From NCBI GenBank assembly GCA_038501785.1, contig JBAMJR010000031.1, positions 12,218,501-12,282,500 of the forward strand: 64,000 nucleotides of DNA. Reading direction: 5' to 3'. The notes beneath the pieces are model-generated. The model had not been told where the DNA came from, made no database searches, and worked only from the letters and a program-made list of their open reading frames with translations. The translations under genes and the position numbers were made by a program. Below are positions 1-12,617 of the stretch, piece after piece; position 1 is the first letter of the stretch; each line of letters opens with the position of its first letter. This stretch comes from Myoxocephalus aenaeus. Taxonomy: Eukaryota > Chordata > Actinopteri > Perciformes > Cottidae.

Positions 1-510
1 AAACAATGAGTCAAACAATGTTGAGCCTTTAGACTTCTTTCCTCTGTTTTCTAACATATAGTACTTGTACGTTAACAAACTGCAAGTAAAGCATCTATAA
101 AAATGCAACTGGAGAAGAGTTTGAGTTTGATTTTCAATCCGTCTAAAACAATAGTTAGGTTGAAGTATGTTTTGCTTGCTGTAATCATTCCTCCTTTTCA
201 TACTAGACATTAAATATGCTTCCAGTGACGGGAAGCCTGGGAACTCAATTTTGTAATAGTAAATCCTGAGGATGTCTGGGAAAAATCAACCAGCCTATCT
301 ATATACAAATCTAGTGAGTTACGGACTTTTTACAACAAATTTGCCCCTTTGGCCTCAGGGATATATTACCAATAATGTAACTATGGGACAGCACAAGAAG
401 TCCAAAGACAGTGTTTTTTGTCTGACCTACACACTAGGTAATTTGTTCCATCTATGTTCCTTTAATGAATGTTCCTGAACTGATCACTATACATGAAGAT
501 CACTGGGTAC
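1..510. other. COQ2 intron 3 (partial)
   Basis: AT-rich sequence left of the donor of COQ2 exon 3. I see no further COQ2 exon and no recognisable repeat. The short open frame at 272-478 on the plus strand has no family features. Confidence 0.5.
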
Positions 511-2232
511 CTGTAGTAGTTGAGACACAAGAGAACCCCGAGTCCCAGTGAAAGTTGCCCTGCTAAGAAGGCCAGTGCCTGCATCTGAGAAATCTCTCCT
601 GATGCAATGGGTCGAGTTGCCGTCCTGGCCACCTGCACAAAAACATTTACACTTTCAATTAGTGAGGGCAGAAATCATATTAGGAATGTAAACATCTTGC
701 TGTAATTTAGTAGTAAGGAGGGGGTTATAACAGCATCTTATTGGGTATTATGGCTTTGAAAACATATATGTATGATCAAAAAGAAAAGGGCATTGCTAAG
801 GAAATATCTAGTAAATAAAAAATGAAGCGGACAAGGCAAAGCTTCACATAAAAGCTAAGCTGCTTGGGAATTATCATAATACATTTGACCAAAAGCCACC
901 CGTTTCTCTCAGCTAATGTGTAAATGGCTATAATATATTAGTTTCATATACCTTTTTGTCAAAGTCTTTATCCCACATGTCATTGATGGTGCAGCCTGCT
1001 CCCCTCATCAGCAGGGCACCTGCACCAAACAGGGTGAGCATGTCCAGATGTGGGAGGCATCCGGGCTCGGCAGCCAGAGCGATGCTCCATGTAGACGGGA
1101 GGTAGAGCAGCCATGTCCCTGCAACACAACATGAACACACCCAACCTGTCACTACGACTACGAAATCAAATTAAGAAAACTATTTATTATTGGTGAACTA
1201 AATGAGAGATTAGCATTCGAGTACAAGCTCTCCTGCCTTTCTGAAAACATTTGTGAGTAAAACCTACAGCTGAACTTGCTGTTTTCTTGCAAAAATCAAA
1301 TGCCACTATGTAGTGTTTGTGCATCTTTTAATAATAATAATAGTATTGTTACCTACTCTCATTACCCCTTAGAGACAACATTTTGGTTTGATGTATTTTA
1401 GACTTTTTAAAAAGGGTAGCCCCTTTGGTTGAACTCCAAGCTGCAGACGTAGAGTGACGAGAGTAAAGAGACCTTAACATTTTGTTGACTTGATTTTTCA
1501 CAGTGATGCACAGAACATCACACTTTAAGTTATAAAAGCAGATATAAAAGTAGCGATGCAGTTATATGGTCTTTTGAAGCCGATTCAAATATATTTCATA
1601 GCACATACCACATGTTCTTGGAAAATGGAGCTGAAAATCAAGTTAATCTTTTTAGTCTGTCTATCTTATGGTCATTGTGTGTTTTCTAATAGACAATTAT
1701 ATTCTTAAAAAGTTGTTATTACACAACTGGGTGAATTACTCCCAAAGAAATGCAGATTTGACAATGTTCCAGGCATCTGCACTAAAATAATGCCAATAAA
1801 ACCAATATGTATAGTTTAAACATACACACAGCATCAGTCTTTGTATAAAACTATTGTATGAACATAAACAGATGGATGTGATTAAATAAAATGTATGTAC
1901 CCACCAATTGGTTTGTCCAGCCTCATCAACCGGAGGTATGGCTGGACAGGAGCGGGTGCTAAATTCACAACTGTGGCAGCTGATAAACTGAATGATCTTC
2001 TCCCATATTGCTGCGTTTCACGTGGTCTGAGTGACGGGTGGAAAACACGCTGGCCATAAAGTCCTCTCTTCAACACACTGGAATCTGAGCAAAGACTCAC
2101 ATCTCTAGTCCTCCCTCCTTCTGCGTAAAGGAGGACGTTCGACAGGGAGTAATGACAGCAGCAAAGAGCTCCGTGATGAATCCGCCTCAGGGTATTCAGA
2201 GTTAACCGGCTGGTCAGCTTGACTGAGAACAT
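511..2232 (-). CDS. coq2: COQ2, 4-hydroxybenzoate polyprenyltransferase (5' part, three exons)
   Basis: COQ2 joins a polyprenyl tail to 4-hydroxybenzoate in the mitochondrial inner membrane, the committed step of ubiquinone synthesis. Exons read on the minus strand: 2232-1905, 1118-952 and 632-511; phases 1, 0 and 2 agree, and donors and acceptors are GT/AG. Exon 1 gives a basic, Ser/Leu-rich presequence fitting mitochondrial import, then PYLRLMRLDKPIG. Exon 2 continues TWLLYLPSTWSIALAAEPG and holds GAGCTINDMWDKDFDKKV, the first Asp-rich prenyl-diphosphate/Mg2+ site (N-D-x-x-D-x-x-x-D) of UbiA enzymes. Exon 3 holds TRPIASGEIS and a hydrophobic segment ending LLCLNYY. The remaining exons, including the second Asp-rich motif, must lie left of the window, so the gene is cut by the edge. 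The Met at 2232 is the first in frame with the presequence. Identification is strong because residues around both inferred exon joins follow the vertebrate COQ2 sequence as I recall it. Confidence 0.92.
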
Positions 2233-2556
2233 GGTGTTTATCTGAGGTCCAATTAATGCCAGCTAATGTCCCCCCTAACACACAAACGAAAACACACACA
2301 ATGGCTTGTCAATGGCTTTTTCACAATAGAGGACTGGCTTGCTGCAACAGGCATTCCTTTTGTGTCAGAGTGAATCAGCTGCACAGACACTGAACTGTCT
2401 CCTTTTTAGCCATGTAGCCACATCATTAAGTAATTTAACAGTCTGTCTGGTTATATTAGCTGTTGCGCATAAAGGTAAGTTAGCTTCTTAGTAGATACGG
2501 CAAACACTAATATAGCTGTCATGCACTTAATACTAACGGTATAAGCCAGCATCAAG

Positions 2557-3120
2557 GTGGCAAGGAGGAGGCGTCAAGAGAGACTGGTGAGAGACCTCAA
2601 CCCCAACAACACTAAAGATGTGTGGCAGGCGATCCAGAATGTCACGAGCTCCAAAAGCAAGAGCCCCGACATCCCAGCCAGCCTGGACCCTCACCAGTTT
2701 GCATTCAGAGCCAGCAGATCCACAGAGGATGCCGTCTTCACCGCCCTCAACTCAGCTCTCACACATCTGGAAAACAATATAACACCTAAATCAGATTGTT
2801 GTTTGTTGATTTCAGTTGAGCATTCATTACCCCCCCCCCAATGAAACTGCTGGGTACATTTAGCAATCTGGGCATGGGTACCACACTGTGCACTGGAAAA
2901 ACACTGATGAGACTTCATTGAGAGAGGAAAGCAACCATCTTGCAGAGTGTTGCTCAGAGGACAACTCCCTGCTCAAGGAGCCTCCTTGTCGACATCAATG
3001 GAGCTCAGGTGGAGCGAGTAAACTGTTTTGAGTTCCTGGGAATCACAAACAAACTGGCATGGCCATCCCATGGCTCAAACACTATTACAAGACATTACCC
3101 ACCCAAGACTGCTCAACCTT
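2557..3120 (+). mobile_element. decayed non-LTR retrotransposon (LINE) RT fragment
   Basis: Two short open stretches resemble fish L2/CR1-like LINE reverse transcriptase. At 2560-2800 the frame reads NNTKDVWQAIQNVTSSKS, then LDPHQFAFRASRSTEDAV and TALNSALTHLE, the fingers/palm entry region of these RTs. At 2975-3060 another frame reads VDINGAQVERVNCFEFLGI, which belongs near the end of the RT domain. The catalytic core (FADD-type box) that should separate them is missing, so the copy is internally deleted and inactive. The clade is inferred from memory. Confidence 0.7.
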
Positions 3121-3246
3121 GAACATGTGTGTTAGCCACAAACCTAATTGGCTGCTCACTCTAGCTTAAGTTAACAACGTGGAAATAACGGAGACTAGAA
3201 ATGACACAGGTGTATAATCGGTCCTTAGCTTTTACGACTACTACTT

Positions 3247-3430
3247 CTACTTCTTCTTCTTCTTCTTCTTCTTCTGTTGCTTCTTCTTCTGGTTTACAGC
3301 CGTTGTCATCCAGTGTATTGGTGCATTAGCGCCACCTTGAGCTCCGGAGTGTGAATCAGCCAATCGACTTACAATCTTTCCCCCAAAACAAAACGATAAA
3401 TAATAAATAATAAATAATAATAATACCACA
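3247..3430. repeat. (CTT)n microsatellite and AAT-rich low-complexity run
   Basis: An almost pure run of ctt units at 3250-3290 is followed by a unique-looking stretch and then by tandem aataaat units at 3393-3424. The sequence between may be the end of an unclassified interspersed repeat. No coding signal. Confidence 0.6.
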
Positions 3431-5894
3431 CATAGCACATTAAGCTATATTTTATCCTCCATGTTTTACACTCCAGACCTATCAAATCCCAGCCAATAAC
3501 AAGCACCCTTGTACCAAAGCCATGCATTTCCATCATATCCTATGTCTCACCCTTTTGCCACATTTGTTTGATTTCCCCCCAAATAATACACGACCTCTGC
3601 TTTACTGGTACTCATTTGCATACCCAAGTTTCTTTTTTACACGGTGTACTGTGAGCCGTAAAATCAGCACACCATACTGTCTGTTTTGTCCTTGTATTGA
3701 GCAACAACTACATGTGTTGTATGCTATCCAAATCCAACCAGTGTAGCAGTTAATTATAATTACCTGCTCTCCTCTTTCACTTCTGTGGTGGAAATGTATC
3801 ATAAGTGCTTTATTCTTAAATGTGTAGCTGAACTCTGAAAGCGGAGTTCAGTTCATCTTGACCCAGTCTAATCAGCGCCATCCGTGTGAAGCAATAACAG
3901 GTTGATGTCGGTATTGTTTTTGTTCTTTTCGTTTTGTTTTCTTTCTGTGCTCTCACTCTTGCTCTCAGGGCCGCAGCCAAACAACATCCTCCAGACAGCA
4001 TCAAGGCTTGTCTGGAGGGAAGGAGGACACTGCGAGGAGGAGCAGGGGGGAGGGGGGAAGGGGCAAACATTTCAATAATAATTGTTGATGTATAAAACTC
4101 ATGTTGAAGTATTTTTCCTGGTCAGACCTCCTAACCATCTGTGGTGACGAGCTCTGCCCATTCAATTGAATTATTCCAAGTTTATGTTTAATAAATGCTT
4201 AAAGACATTTAAGTGTTTCACATCGCATTTGTTTTCTCTAAAGGAGATTGATAAGGTTAATTAAATTTCCATTACAACTTCCACCACTATATATTCCTGT
4301 CTCCTTTTTCCAGTACCCTGTATGAAACATCTTGTTTGATTACAGCCTCCTCCTACCGTCTTTCCTCACCACTGAATGTCCATTTATCACTAAATGTAGT
4401 TTCCTGTACACATACTGCATCCGGATTTACAGACATTTCTTTAATGAAACACTGTATTGGCCAGTAAGCTCCTGGCATGCCATTGTAGAAGTATTATTAT
4501 ATAGCTACATTATCAGTATTAACAAACCCATGGTACTTCCTGGCTTGACTGATTACTGAGGCTTTCCCTCACTTCTTCCCATGCCAGTGCCACTAATCCT
4601 ATAAGTGGTTCATTGTTGCTCTTTTTATTTTTACTTTAGTAATGTTCATCCCTCCTGCAATGGTTGTTACTGAATCCATTTTGTCTCAATATCTCCTGTC
4701 GTTTGTCTTGATCCCACATTGCTCTTTGAATCCTGGTAAGTTGCTACTTGTCGATATAAATTACCTCGCTCACGTCCTGTTGATGTCTCTCTCTCTCTCT
4801 CGCTCTCGCTCTCTGCTGCACCGCTGTGTTGTTGTGGTCCGCATGATAATGTTCCGGAGTAAACAAAGTCCGCACGCGGAACCAATGACAGACAACTAGT
4901 AACATCCGTCCGAAACGTTGCATCTGGTTTAGAAAATCACATTTCGATACGACGCTAACGCAGCCACAATTATGTATAGCTAATTTACAAGTTAAGTATA
5001 GTATATATAATATTGTATAGCTTGAATTAATAACTTACTAGTACTACTTTTATATAACTGTTGTGTTAAGTATTAGTAGCATGATGTACAATGTCTTGTA
5101 GACATTTTTGCTCCTGCTATCCTTTATGCAGAAGATTTGGATAATAAGTATTATTTAGGTATAAATATTTAAGTAGTATTTTGAAATTGTAGCTGTGAGG
5201 TGGATTTTTACTGAAGTCTATAATGTTGTGTAGATTTCACATCTTCAAAACAGATACATGTTGTGGAGTAAAATGTATGCAGTAAAGTTAAAGTATCATG
5301 GAGCACAGCATGGCAATAAAGTACAAGTAGCCTACTTCAAAGGCTTTACGTGAGAAGATGTATTTGCTTATTTTCCGTCATTGCATTAAATTGAAACCCT
5401 TTTGTACAATCTTTAAGTAAGATAGTTTGTTTTCACACACACAGTAGTTGACTAGCTCGTTTATTCTTTTTTTAAAGCAAGAAAATATAATCTCCACATG
5501 TTTAAAAGGGAGCTCAAATAAAATGTTGCTTTGTAAAATATAAAGTCTGAGTGTTTGATAAAATACTGCATTAAAAAAATTATATCTATTGACATAAACA
5601 TTATTTGTAACCCACTCTAACCCCTACATTTCACATTATGAGCAGTTCTAAATATGCACATTAAAAGGCAATACACTAATGTGTACAATAACATCTCTTG
5701 GTTTTGGCATGTGCATCGTCTTCTTGCATTATTTTGTTCCATGCGATGATTCTTGGCAAACAGTGCACAAAGTATACATCTTATTATTATTTTTGTTTGT
5801 GTCAAAGTAAGACACCAGTGCTAGTTTTACCAGCAGATGTAAACATCATAACATTCACTTGAGCTATAAAATGTCTCTGCAGAGTTTGTGTCTC

Positions 5895-8800
5895 TCACTC
5901 CTTCTTCAGACTTCTGGCTGTCCTCAGGAGAGCCAAAGGAATAATGAAAGAGGCTGATGTGAGAAGAAAACAGATCTGAGCTCCAGCTATCCAGTAAACT
6001 GTGAAGAAAACACAAACAACATTTTTACAAATCAAGATTATTTATGTTTCATGAAGTGTCAACAAATTCCAGCAGCATTTGATGCTATTACTGCCATTTG
6101 GCATCCTTACCGGAGGATGACACAACTGGTCCCAGTGCTCTGGCCAGGGCGCCCAAGCTACGCAGAATCCCCATCACTGTGCCCTTCTGATTGGCCGACC
6201 CTGAAGGAATATCCACAGATAATCAGTAATAACACGTTCAGTCTCGTCTAATCAAAATGGGTTGTGAGAATCCATGAACATTAACTAATAAAGACTTTCA
6301 TTAGTTAACTCACCGTGGTCAGAAACAAGCGTCGACAGGCATGGAACTACTATTGCAGCCGCTGTCACAAAAATAAATAAATTATAAATGACATCAAATG
6401 AAACACACAATACATTGCATTTAACATAAATAAATACATCCTCTAGATGTAGCTATATGTCCTGTTTTGTATTCATTGTCTATGGATATTATCCTGCTTC
6501 ACACAAACTGTAATGTGTGATTGGTTGTATGTTGTGTTTTACTTTTATATATTCTTTATTCAATCAGAAAGCCTCTTGAGATAAGCTATGGCTGCCAAAA
6601 TGTCTACATAATTAACACAAAAACCCAATAAAACAAATACATACATAAAGCATATATTAAATCATGTTTTGCTATTTTGCCTTCGGCCATTGTTTTATAT
6701 TTTTTGATTTGATCTTGGGGTCATTTATTCTTTAATTATTCCAGATGTTCTGCAACAGTCACAAATTTTCCACACAAAGATCAATTATCTTATCAGATAG
6801 TTTATTCAGGGCTCATTATTTTTCTTCTTTTAAGTTTTAAAATATCCCATTTCCAGTGCAAGCACTACGTAGTTTAACCATTCAGTGTTTTTTCTTGTAC
6901 TCTAACGGACTCATATGCATCAGCTCTGGGAGTTATTCATCCCCTTGATGAGGGGGTATTTTGTAAAACAACATTTGTAGTACTCAGGATAAAATGTTCA
7001 CTGTTGATACTAAAAATACAAATCAAATGGTGAGCATGCACTTGCAAAGTCTTTCAGATTAGTTTTGAGGCATTTTATTTCCATCAATCTATCTCATTTT
7101 TGAATGTGACTCTACTCAAGTGCATTACGCCATTGTTTATCAATTACATTTAACTAATATCACACGTTCTTGGGTACAATAAATGGCTTAACTTCTCCAG
7201 AGGGCAATATACAATATGAAATCAGCTCACCAAATGCATATAACGCCAAGCCAACGTAAAGCATCGTGATATTCCACGAGAGCCCGATGAGAATAAACGC
7301 TGGGATTAATGCTATGATTGCCTAAAAAAAAAAGAAGAGAGAAATGTGGTTATTTAAGAAAACAAGTGTGTCAATTTCATTGTCCAGATTTTTGTGATGT
7401 AAACAGAAGATGCTCCTACCATTCTAACAGCCCTGATATGCTGCCCAGGTTTGATTCTGCGAGCATAACCTCCCTGGATCAAAGCCATGATGACACCAAT
7501 GAAGAAGAACATCTTTCCCTGCTGCATACTAGTGAGAGAAAAATGCTCGTAAAAATCAAAAGGGTTGCTGCTCGGGTGCGTTTACCGTTAACTGAAAGAG
7601 TGGACAGCTTTATCTTTGAGTTCATACCTTGTGAAGTGGAAGCGTTGGTGAGTCAGAAAACTCAGCGTGAACTCCAGACCGGAGAACAGGAAGAGGTAGC
7701 AGAAATAAATCAGGCCCAACGCTTGGAGATTCTGCATTCCTGTAAAGAAATTTCAACCTTTTATCTATCACTGTTCATTCATGCCTTATATGGGTCAAAT
7801 GGCTGTAAGCCTCTTTTCTTACAGAGGAGTTCAGTATGTGCAGTACTCACTTTCTTTTGGAGGCGGATCTTTTGTTCTGGTCACAGCTGAAAAATGGAAC
7901 AAGGATAATGGGTTCAGGAGGTCCCTGGAGTCCTCGAACCCCGAAGATGAAGCCTAGGATGAAACAATACAAATTATCTGTCAAAGAAAATAATGTGTTC
8001 AGCCACTAAGGAAAATAAACCTGTATTTAACTTTACCACTGAGTGAAAACAATAACCAGGATTCTTACATATGAATCAGTGTGTAGTGATGATGTTTTAA
8101 CCTTTAATTATTGTGTGAAATTAATATTTTATGTTTTGCTGTCACTTGATTGGCATTTTATTTTATGTGAGCTTGCCAGTTGGACACAGGGTTGCACAAT
8201 GAAAATGTAATGAATAGTTACACAACTCTTTATATCTATACTGTATATACCTACAGACTTCTTTTATTTGTTGTTTTGCTTTAGTTATTTGTATTATATG
8301 TTTTTAAGCTCCTTTGCGCCCATATTAAACTCACAAAGGTGTTGCCCAATTAAGCCTCTTCTGTGTGGACATGTATAGACTACACTTGATTGACAGCTCC
8401 CTCACTCTTCTGTTTGCTTCATTGTACTTGTTATGACAGGACAATGTACACTGATATAGTTCTTAGCTCATAGAGTTCGGTATATGACACAAGATCATTT
8501 CCAGCATAGCTCCACCCAGCTTTGGTCCGACAAGAGGTCTAATCACTTCCTGGAGTCTTGTCAGGCACATAACCCCAGGTGAAACAACAATGGGCCGATT
8601 AAATTTAATAGGGAGCTTTAGAGTTGCTAGCTGACGTACTTTGTTAACTTTGGGCAGAGCCAGACAAGCTTCCCCCCCCCCTCTTTCCAGCTTTTATAGT
8701 AAGCTAAGCTAACTAGCTGAAGCTTCAGACATTACAGCGGTACCAATCTTCTCATCTCAATCTCGTACAACACGCTGCACAAAACATTGGCCGCTTGATT

Positions 8801-10513
8801 AAAACTGCAAGAGATTCAGTTTGTCAGTTGTCAGTGTGAAGGTTTCCATAGCCAACCTTGACGTCCTTTGTGAGCGTCTCTGGCATTACGACCCAAATAA
8901 AGAGCAGATCCGCTACGCTGAAGGCCAAGGCGAGCAGAGCTGGAGTTTGGTAGAAGACATTCCCCGTTGTTCTGGAGCTGAAGGCAAAGTAGGCACCCGT
9001 CAGGGGTCCCACAGTGAAGCCGAGGGAGAAGGCAATGCCGATCATAGCCTGGTCGTAAAGAAATTAAAGTTAGATTTTAGGACATTTACATTTAGCTTGT
9101 TTTCATACATGAACCTCCAGCAAAAGATGGAGCATGCATCAGATCACATTATTGTGTTTTTGGATGCCATATCTGAAAAAATTACATTTCCTGTTCTGGC
9201 CAAAGAAAGTATGTGCCTACCATTCCTCGGTTCCGTGCTTTTGGGCAAGGCAAGTCGGCCACGATGGCAGTGCAGAGGCTGACGTTTCCCTTACAAATGC
9301 CCCCAATTACCCGAAACAGAAGGAACATGCTGAAGCTCCGGGAAACAGCCCAGACCGCATAGGAGGACATCAGCCCTAACTGGAACACACAATGAGACCC
9401 GAGTGTATCAGGGCGGATAGTAAAAGCTGCATGGTTTTGTCTTCATAAGTGGAGTGTGGACTGTGCCAAGTGAGTGACTCTGATGTGAAAGGATACGGAA
9501 GTTTATATTGTAACGTCATACATTTAAAAAAAGTAGTGTGATATGGCATTTTACTCACTGTGGTAAGAATGAGCAAAGGTCGTCTGCCATATCGGTCTGA
9601 CAGAGCCCCGGTTACAGGTGATGACAGGAACTGCAGCAGAGAAAACAACGACCCGATCAGACCTGAAAGGCAAATTGAGGAGCGCACAAATGCATGATTA
9701 CATTTTTCATTTGTCAGTGTCATGAAAAGTAGAGCTCCACATAAGTTACATTGAATATGAAATCAATCCAAAATACCTCCAAACAGGACAGTGTTGTATT
9801 TCTTTTCCATAGGAATCCCGACGGCATCCCTGAACCAGTCCACAACACTCTGCATAGACTGATATACGCCATCCTGTCCAGCAAGACAAGGCACAGAATA
9901 TACAACAATACAAACACACAATACAAACACTACTAAATATGTCTATTCAGAATGAGTCAGCATGCAGACTCACACACAGACACAGTGCATGACTGCTAAT
10001 CTAATCACTCATGAGTTGGTTATGGTGTTTATGGAACAGATTCTTCACACAAGGCCTCCTTTGTTCTACAGAGCATCAGATTCTGCACATTGTCTGTCAA
10101 CACACGGCATGATTCAAACAGCAGTCAGTTTCTACTGTTGGAAACTATAAACACCGGTTCCATCAGTGAAACTGATGTGCAACGGTCTCACCAAGGGAAC
10201 AGAGTCTGGCACCCATATGTTCCAAACCAGCCTGGGGATTCAACTGCTGAAAATAGCGTCACACGTGATCATAATTGATCTTAATTTACATTAAATCAAA
10301 TGCAACTCAAATAGGAATCATCAAAAAAACGATTGCTTTAAAAAAAAAAAAGAAACCAACCCCTGTTTGTGCATAATGATCCAAAATAGAAGGAAGTAGA
10401 GGTAGAATCAGTGTGAATCCCAGCAGGTCCAACAGCAGGGTGATGAACACAATGTTGATGACCTTTGATGAAAAGGAGCTTCCATCCTCTGCAGGTTTGT
10501 TTATGGCTGACAT
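5895..10513 (-). CDS. mfsd10: MFSD10-like major facilitator superfamily transporter
   Basis: Membrane transporter of the MFS drug:H+ antiporter type (human MFSD10/TETRAN, an organic anion transporter). Twelve exons on the minus strand: 10513-10361, 9873-9777, 9662-9559, 9379-9221, 9048-8857, 7953-7851, 7739-7628, 7528-7420, 7321-7231, 6361-6314, 6200-6111 and 5998-5895. They join in phase to 453 codons; the human protein is about 455 by recall. The N-terminal helix reads INIVFITLLLDLLGFTLILP. The MFS signature between helices 2 and 3 is GALSDRYGRRPLLIL (exon 3). VIGGICKGNVSLCTAIVADL (exon 4) and GIAFSLGFTVGPLTGAYFAF (exon 5) form helices 4-5. LGLIYFCYLFLFSGLEFTLS is exon 7, and KGTVMGILRSLGALARALGP is exon 11. 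The tail ends SLKKE. Exon 1 has a weak donor (gttggt). Identification rests on near-collinear similarity with human MFSD10 along its whole length. Confidence 0.9.
8640..8770 (-). repeat. dispersed teleost repeat, family A
   Basis: Within MFSD10 intron 5. Read on the minus strand it has the gagatgagaagattggtacc ... cagctagttagcttagctta ... tctggctctgccc order that I recognise from a repeat widespread in fish genomes. A second, opposite-strand copy is at 32335-32480. The family is named only informally here. Confidence 0.6.
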
Positions 10514-12617
10514 TCCTCAGACTGAATATGGTGTCTTTTCTGTTCCTGTTCATACATAAAACACATACAGTACATGTTAGAAAAACACAGGAACAAATGA
10601 ACCCTTGGGAAAGTATAACACTTATAACAAAATGTTTTAAGGTCTGTAATTTCCTAATAACTTTCTTAAGAGTTTCCTGGAAATAAATATTACTATATGG
10701 GACTAATTGCAAGACATTTAAGGACAAAATTCACACATATTATAAAGTGTAGCTAGTATTAGTACATTTCATTGAAATGCTGCTCTTTTAAAACTCAGTA
10801 AATATTCCACTGGTTATTCATTTATTATTCCAACATTTATCCTTCATATATATTTTATGCTGGATTGGAGATGTTACATGTGTGCATGTTCAGATGGCCT
10901 GCTGCACACTGTGGGTTATATCTCTAATAAATAAATAACTTGAATTAACTGGAAGTGTCTCAGACTCTCTTTAATTATTAATACACATTACAGTAATTAG
11001 CAGGAAACTTCCTATGATTTGCAGATACATATCAGTTACTTTCTATAAAATAAGTCAGTAGGAAACCTGCATATTATTTTAGCAGAACCTTTCACAAATA
11101 TTTACAGGGCGAGTTGTTTAAATCCACGTGGGGTCAGTTAAACCCCGTGTAAACATGTGAAAATTGTTGATGCTGTTATGCAAATAGAGGTTTACAAAAG
11201 TAGATGTATGCCAGTAAAGTTGCAATCAACTAGTCTCCATTTACTACTTCCAGTATGTCATCAGGAAATACCTGAAAAAAAAGGTGTTGCTCAAGGAGGA
11301 AGGAGGAAACAACTAACGCAAAATGTCAGATCAAAGTTGATCCCGGTCTGTATTAACTAGTTAACTCCTCAGTAAACACGTACAAATACACACATTTTTA
11401 AATGGAATTAGTCCGAAATCTGTGTCTCTGATAAAGAGCAACACATTGCCTGCAACTAGTTGCCTCCGCCCGGCATGCCATCGATCAAGTGAGGGTGACC
11501 GATATCTATGAGCATCACCTCTTCTCAGCCGCTGCAACGTTATTGAACCAAGCGAGCAGTAACCGTTTCTGTACTCACACTGAGAGACTGGTCCCTAAAT
11601 CCAAACAGGTCTCACGGAGGACTTACCCGACTCGAACAGGTCTCCCTCTCTCTCATCGGTCCATTATTATAAGTCCACACCAGGAAGCGGTGTCTCCTTT
11701 CACTTGGACGACAAGTATGTCGCAACCAACCCAACGCCGCGCAGGCGAAAATGCTGCCTTCAGGTGTTCATCGTAAGCTCGTATTTGCGCGTTGCATATT
11801 TAATTACGATGCGTTGACCTCGGCTCTATGGCCGTTGCTTATAAAAAGGGGATGGGTGTATTTTGTGATCCCACATATATATACACATATATCTGTCCAG
11901 AATGACTAAGTATTTGCTCGGGCGAACTGATAGCGTCGTTTGCATTGTGATAAATTAAGTGTTGTTCGCAGTTCTAAATATAGTGAAGTACCGACACTGT
12001 TTACAACAAGAGTAACCGACATCATATAACACAAGGGGTTAAAAAAGCAAAACAGAAGTTTATTCAAAAGAAATACCGTTATTGTTTTTACTTGTAAAAT
12101 TAGTTATTCCTCAATGCAAGGTACACAACAATACATATTCAAATACCCAACAGCACCTGAAGGCAGCACAAGCGTTTCCACAATCTGTGGTTTTGAGTTT
12201 GGTCTAGGAACCAGTTTACATGTAACAATTGTTCAGTGTCGAGATGGTTGCATGTTTTACAGTATTTAGGATTAATATATTCACATAATTTGAATAGTAT
12301 TGTCTTTAAACAAAACAAATCTAAATTAGATGTTAATGTCAACTTGTCACTGTACAGTTAAAATATTGGCTACGTTTTAGTTACTGAAATTATATCCTAT
12401 GCACAAGAGCGGTCCCATAAAAACATTTCAATAGAAAAAGGTTTAAATTCTACAAAACATGAAACAAGTATTTGCAACCAGGTTGTACAGATTTAGACCG
12501 CATAGTAAGTTAATCAATGACAGTTCATATATAAAATCAAGCTTTCCCCACAAAAAAAAATAAAAAATAAAAAATAGTGAAAGCACCTTGCACCAGTCCA
12601 CAACATAATGAAAAACA
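10514..12617. other. MFSD10 upstream region and ZNF462-like 3' UTR
   Basis: The left part (10514 to about 11850) should hold the MFSD10 5' UTR and promoter. The most GC-rich and CpG-containing piece is about 11450-11830, a candidate promoter or first non-coding exon, but I see no decisive start site. The right part (about 11850-12617) is AT-rich and should be the 3' UTR of the zinc-finger gene. No further protein-coding gene is visible. Confidence 0.45.
12059..12064 (-). terminator. candidate poly(A) signal of the ZNF462-like gene
   Basis: AATAAA on the minus strand, about 550 bases after the stop codon at 12618. It is in the right place for a 3' UTR end, but the motif is common in AT-rich DNA. 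Confidence 0.4.

Larger units (their letters stand above)
2233..5894. other. COQ2-MFSD10 spacer
   Basis: No gene recognised. The stretch holds a decayed LINE fragment (2557-3120), a (CTT)n-type run near 3250-3290 followed by an AAT-rich segment to 3424, a pyrimidine-rich (TC)n run at about 4787-4812, and AT-rich sequence from 4960 on. The 3290-4900 part reads like old interspersed repeat, for example the gcattagcgccacc segment near 3321, but I cannot name its family. COQ2 transcription starts at its right of the gene (near 2250-2400), so the COQ2 promoter should lie just right of 2232. The MFSD10 3' UTR should lie just left of 5895. Confidence 0.5.

Noticed and set aside
2940..3122. Independent small gene
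   Set aside because: Its frame VDINGAQVERVNCFEFLGI is a piece of LINE reverse transcriptase.
10165..10245. Possible extra MFSD10 exon (QLNPQAGLEHMGARLC)
   Set aside because: It has plausible splice sites, but joining exon 1 directly to 9873 matches human MFSD10 and keeps phase; the extra exon has no counterpart.
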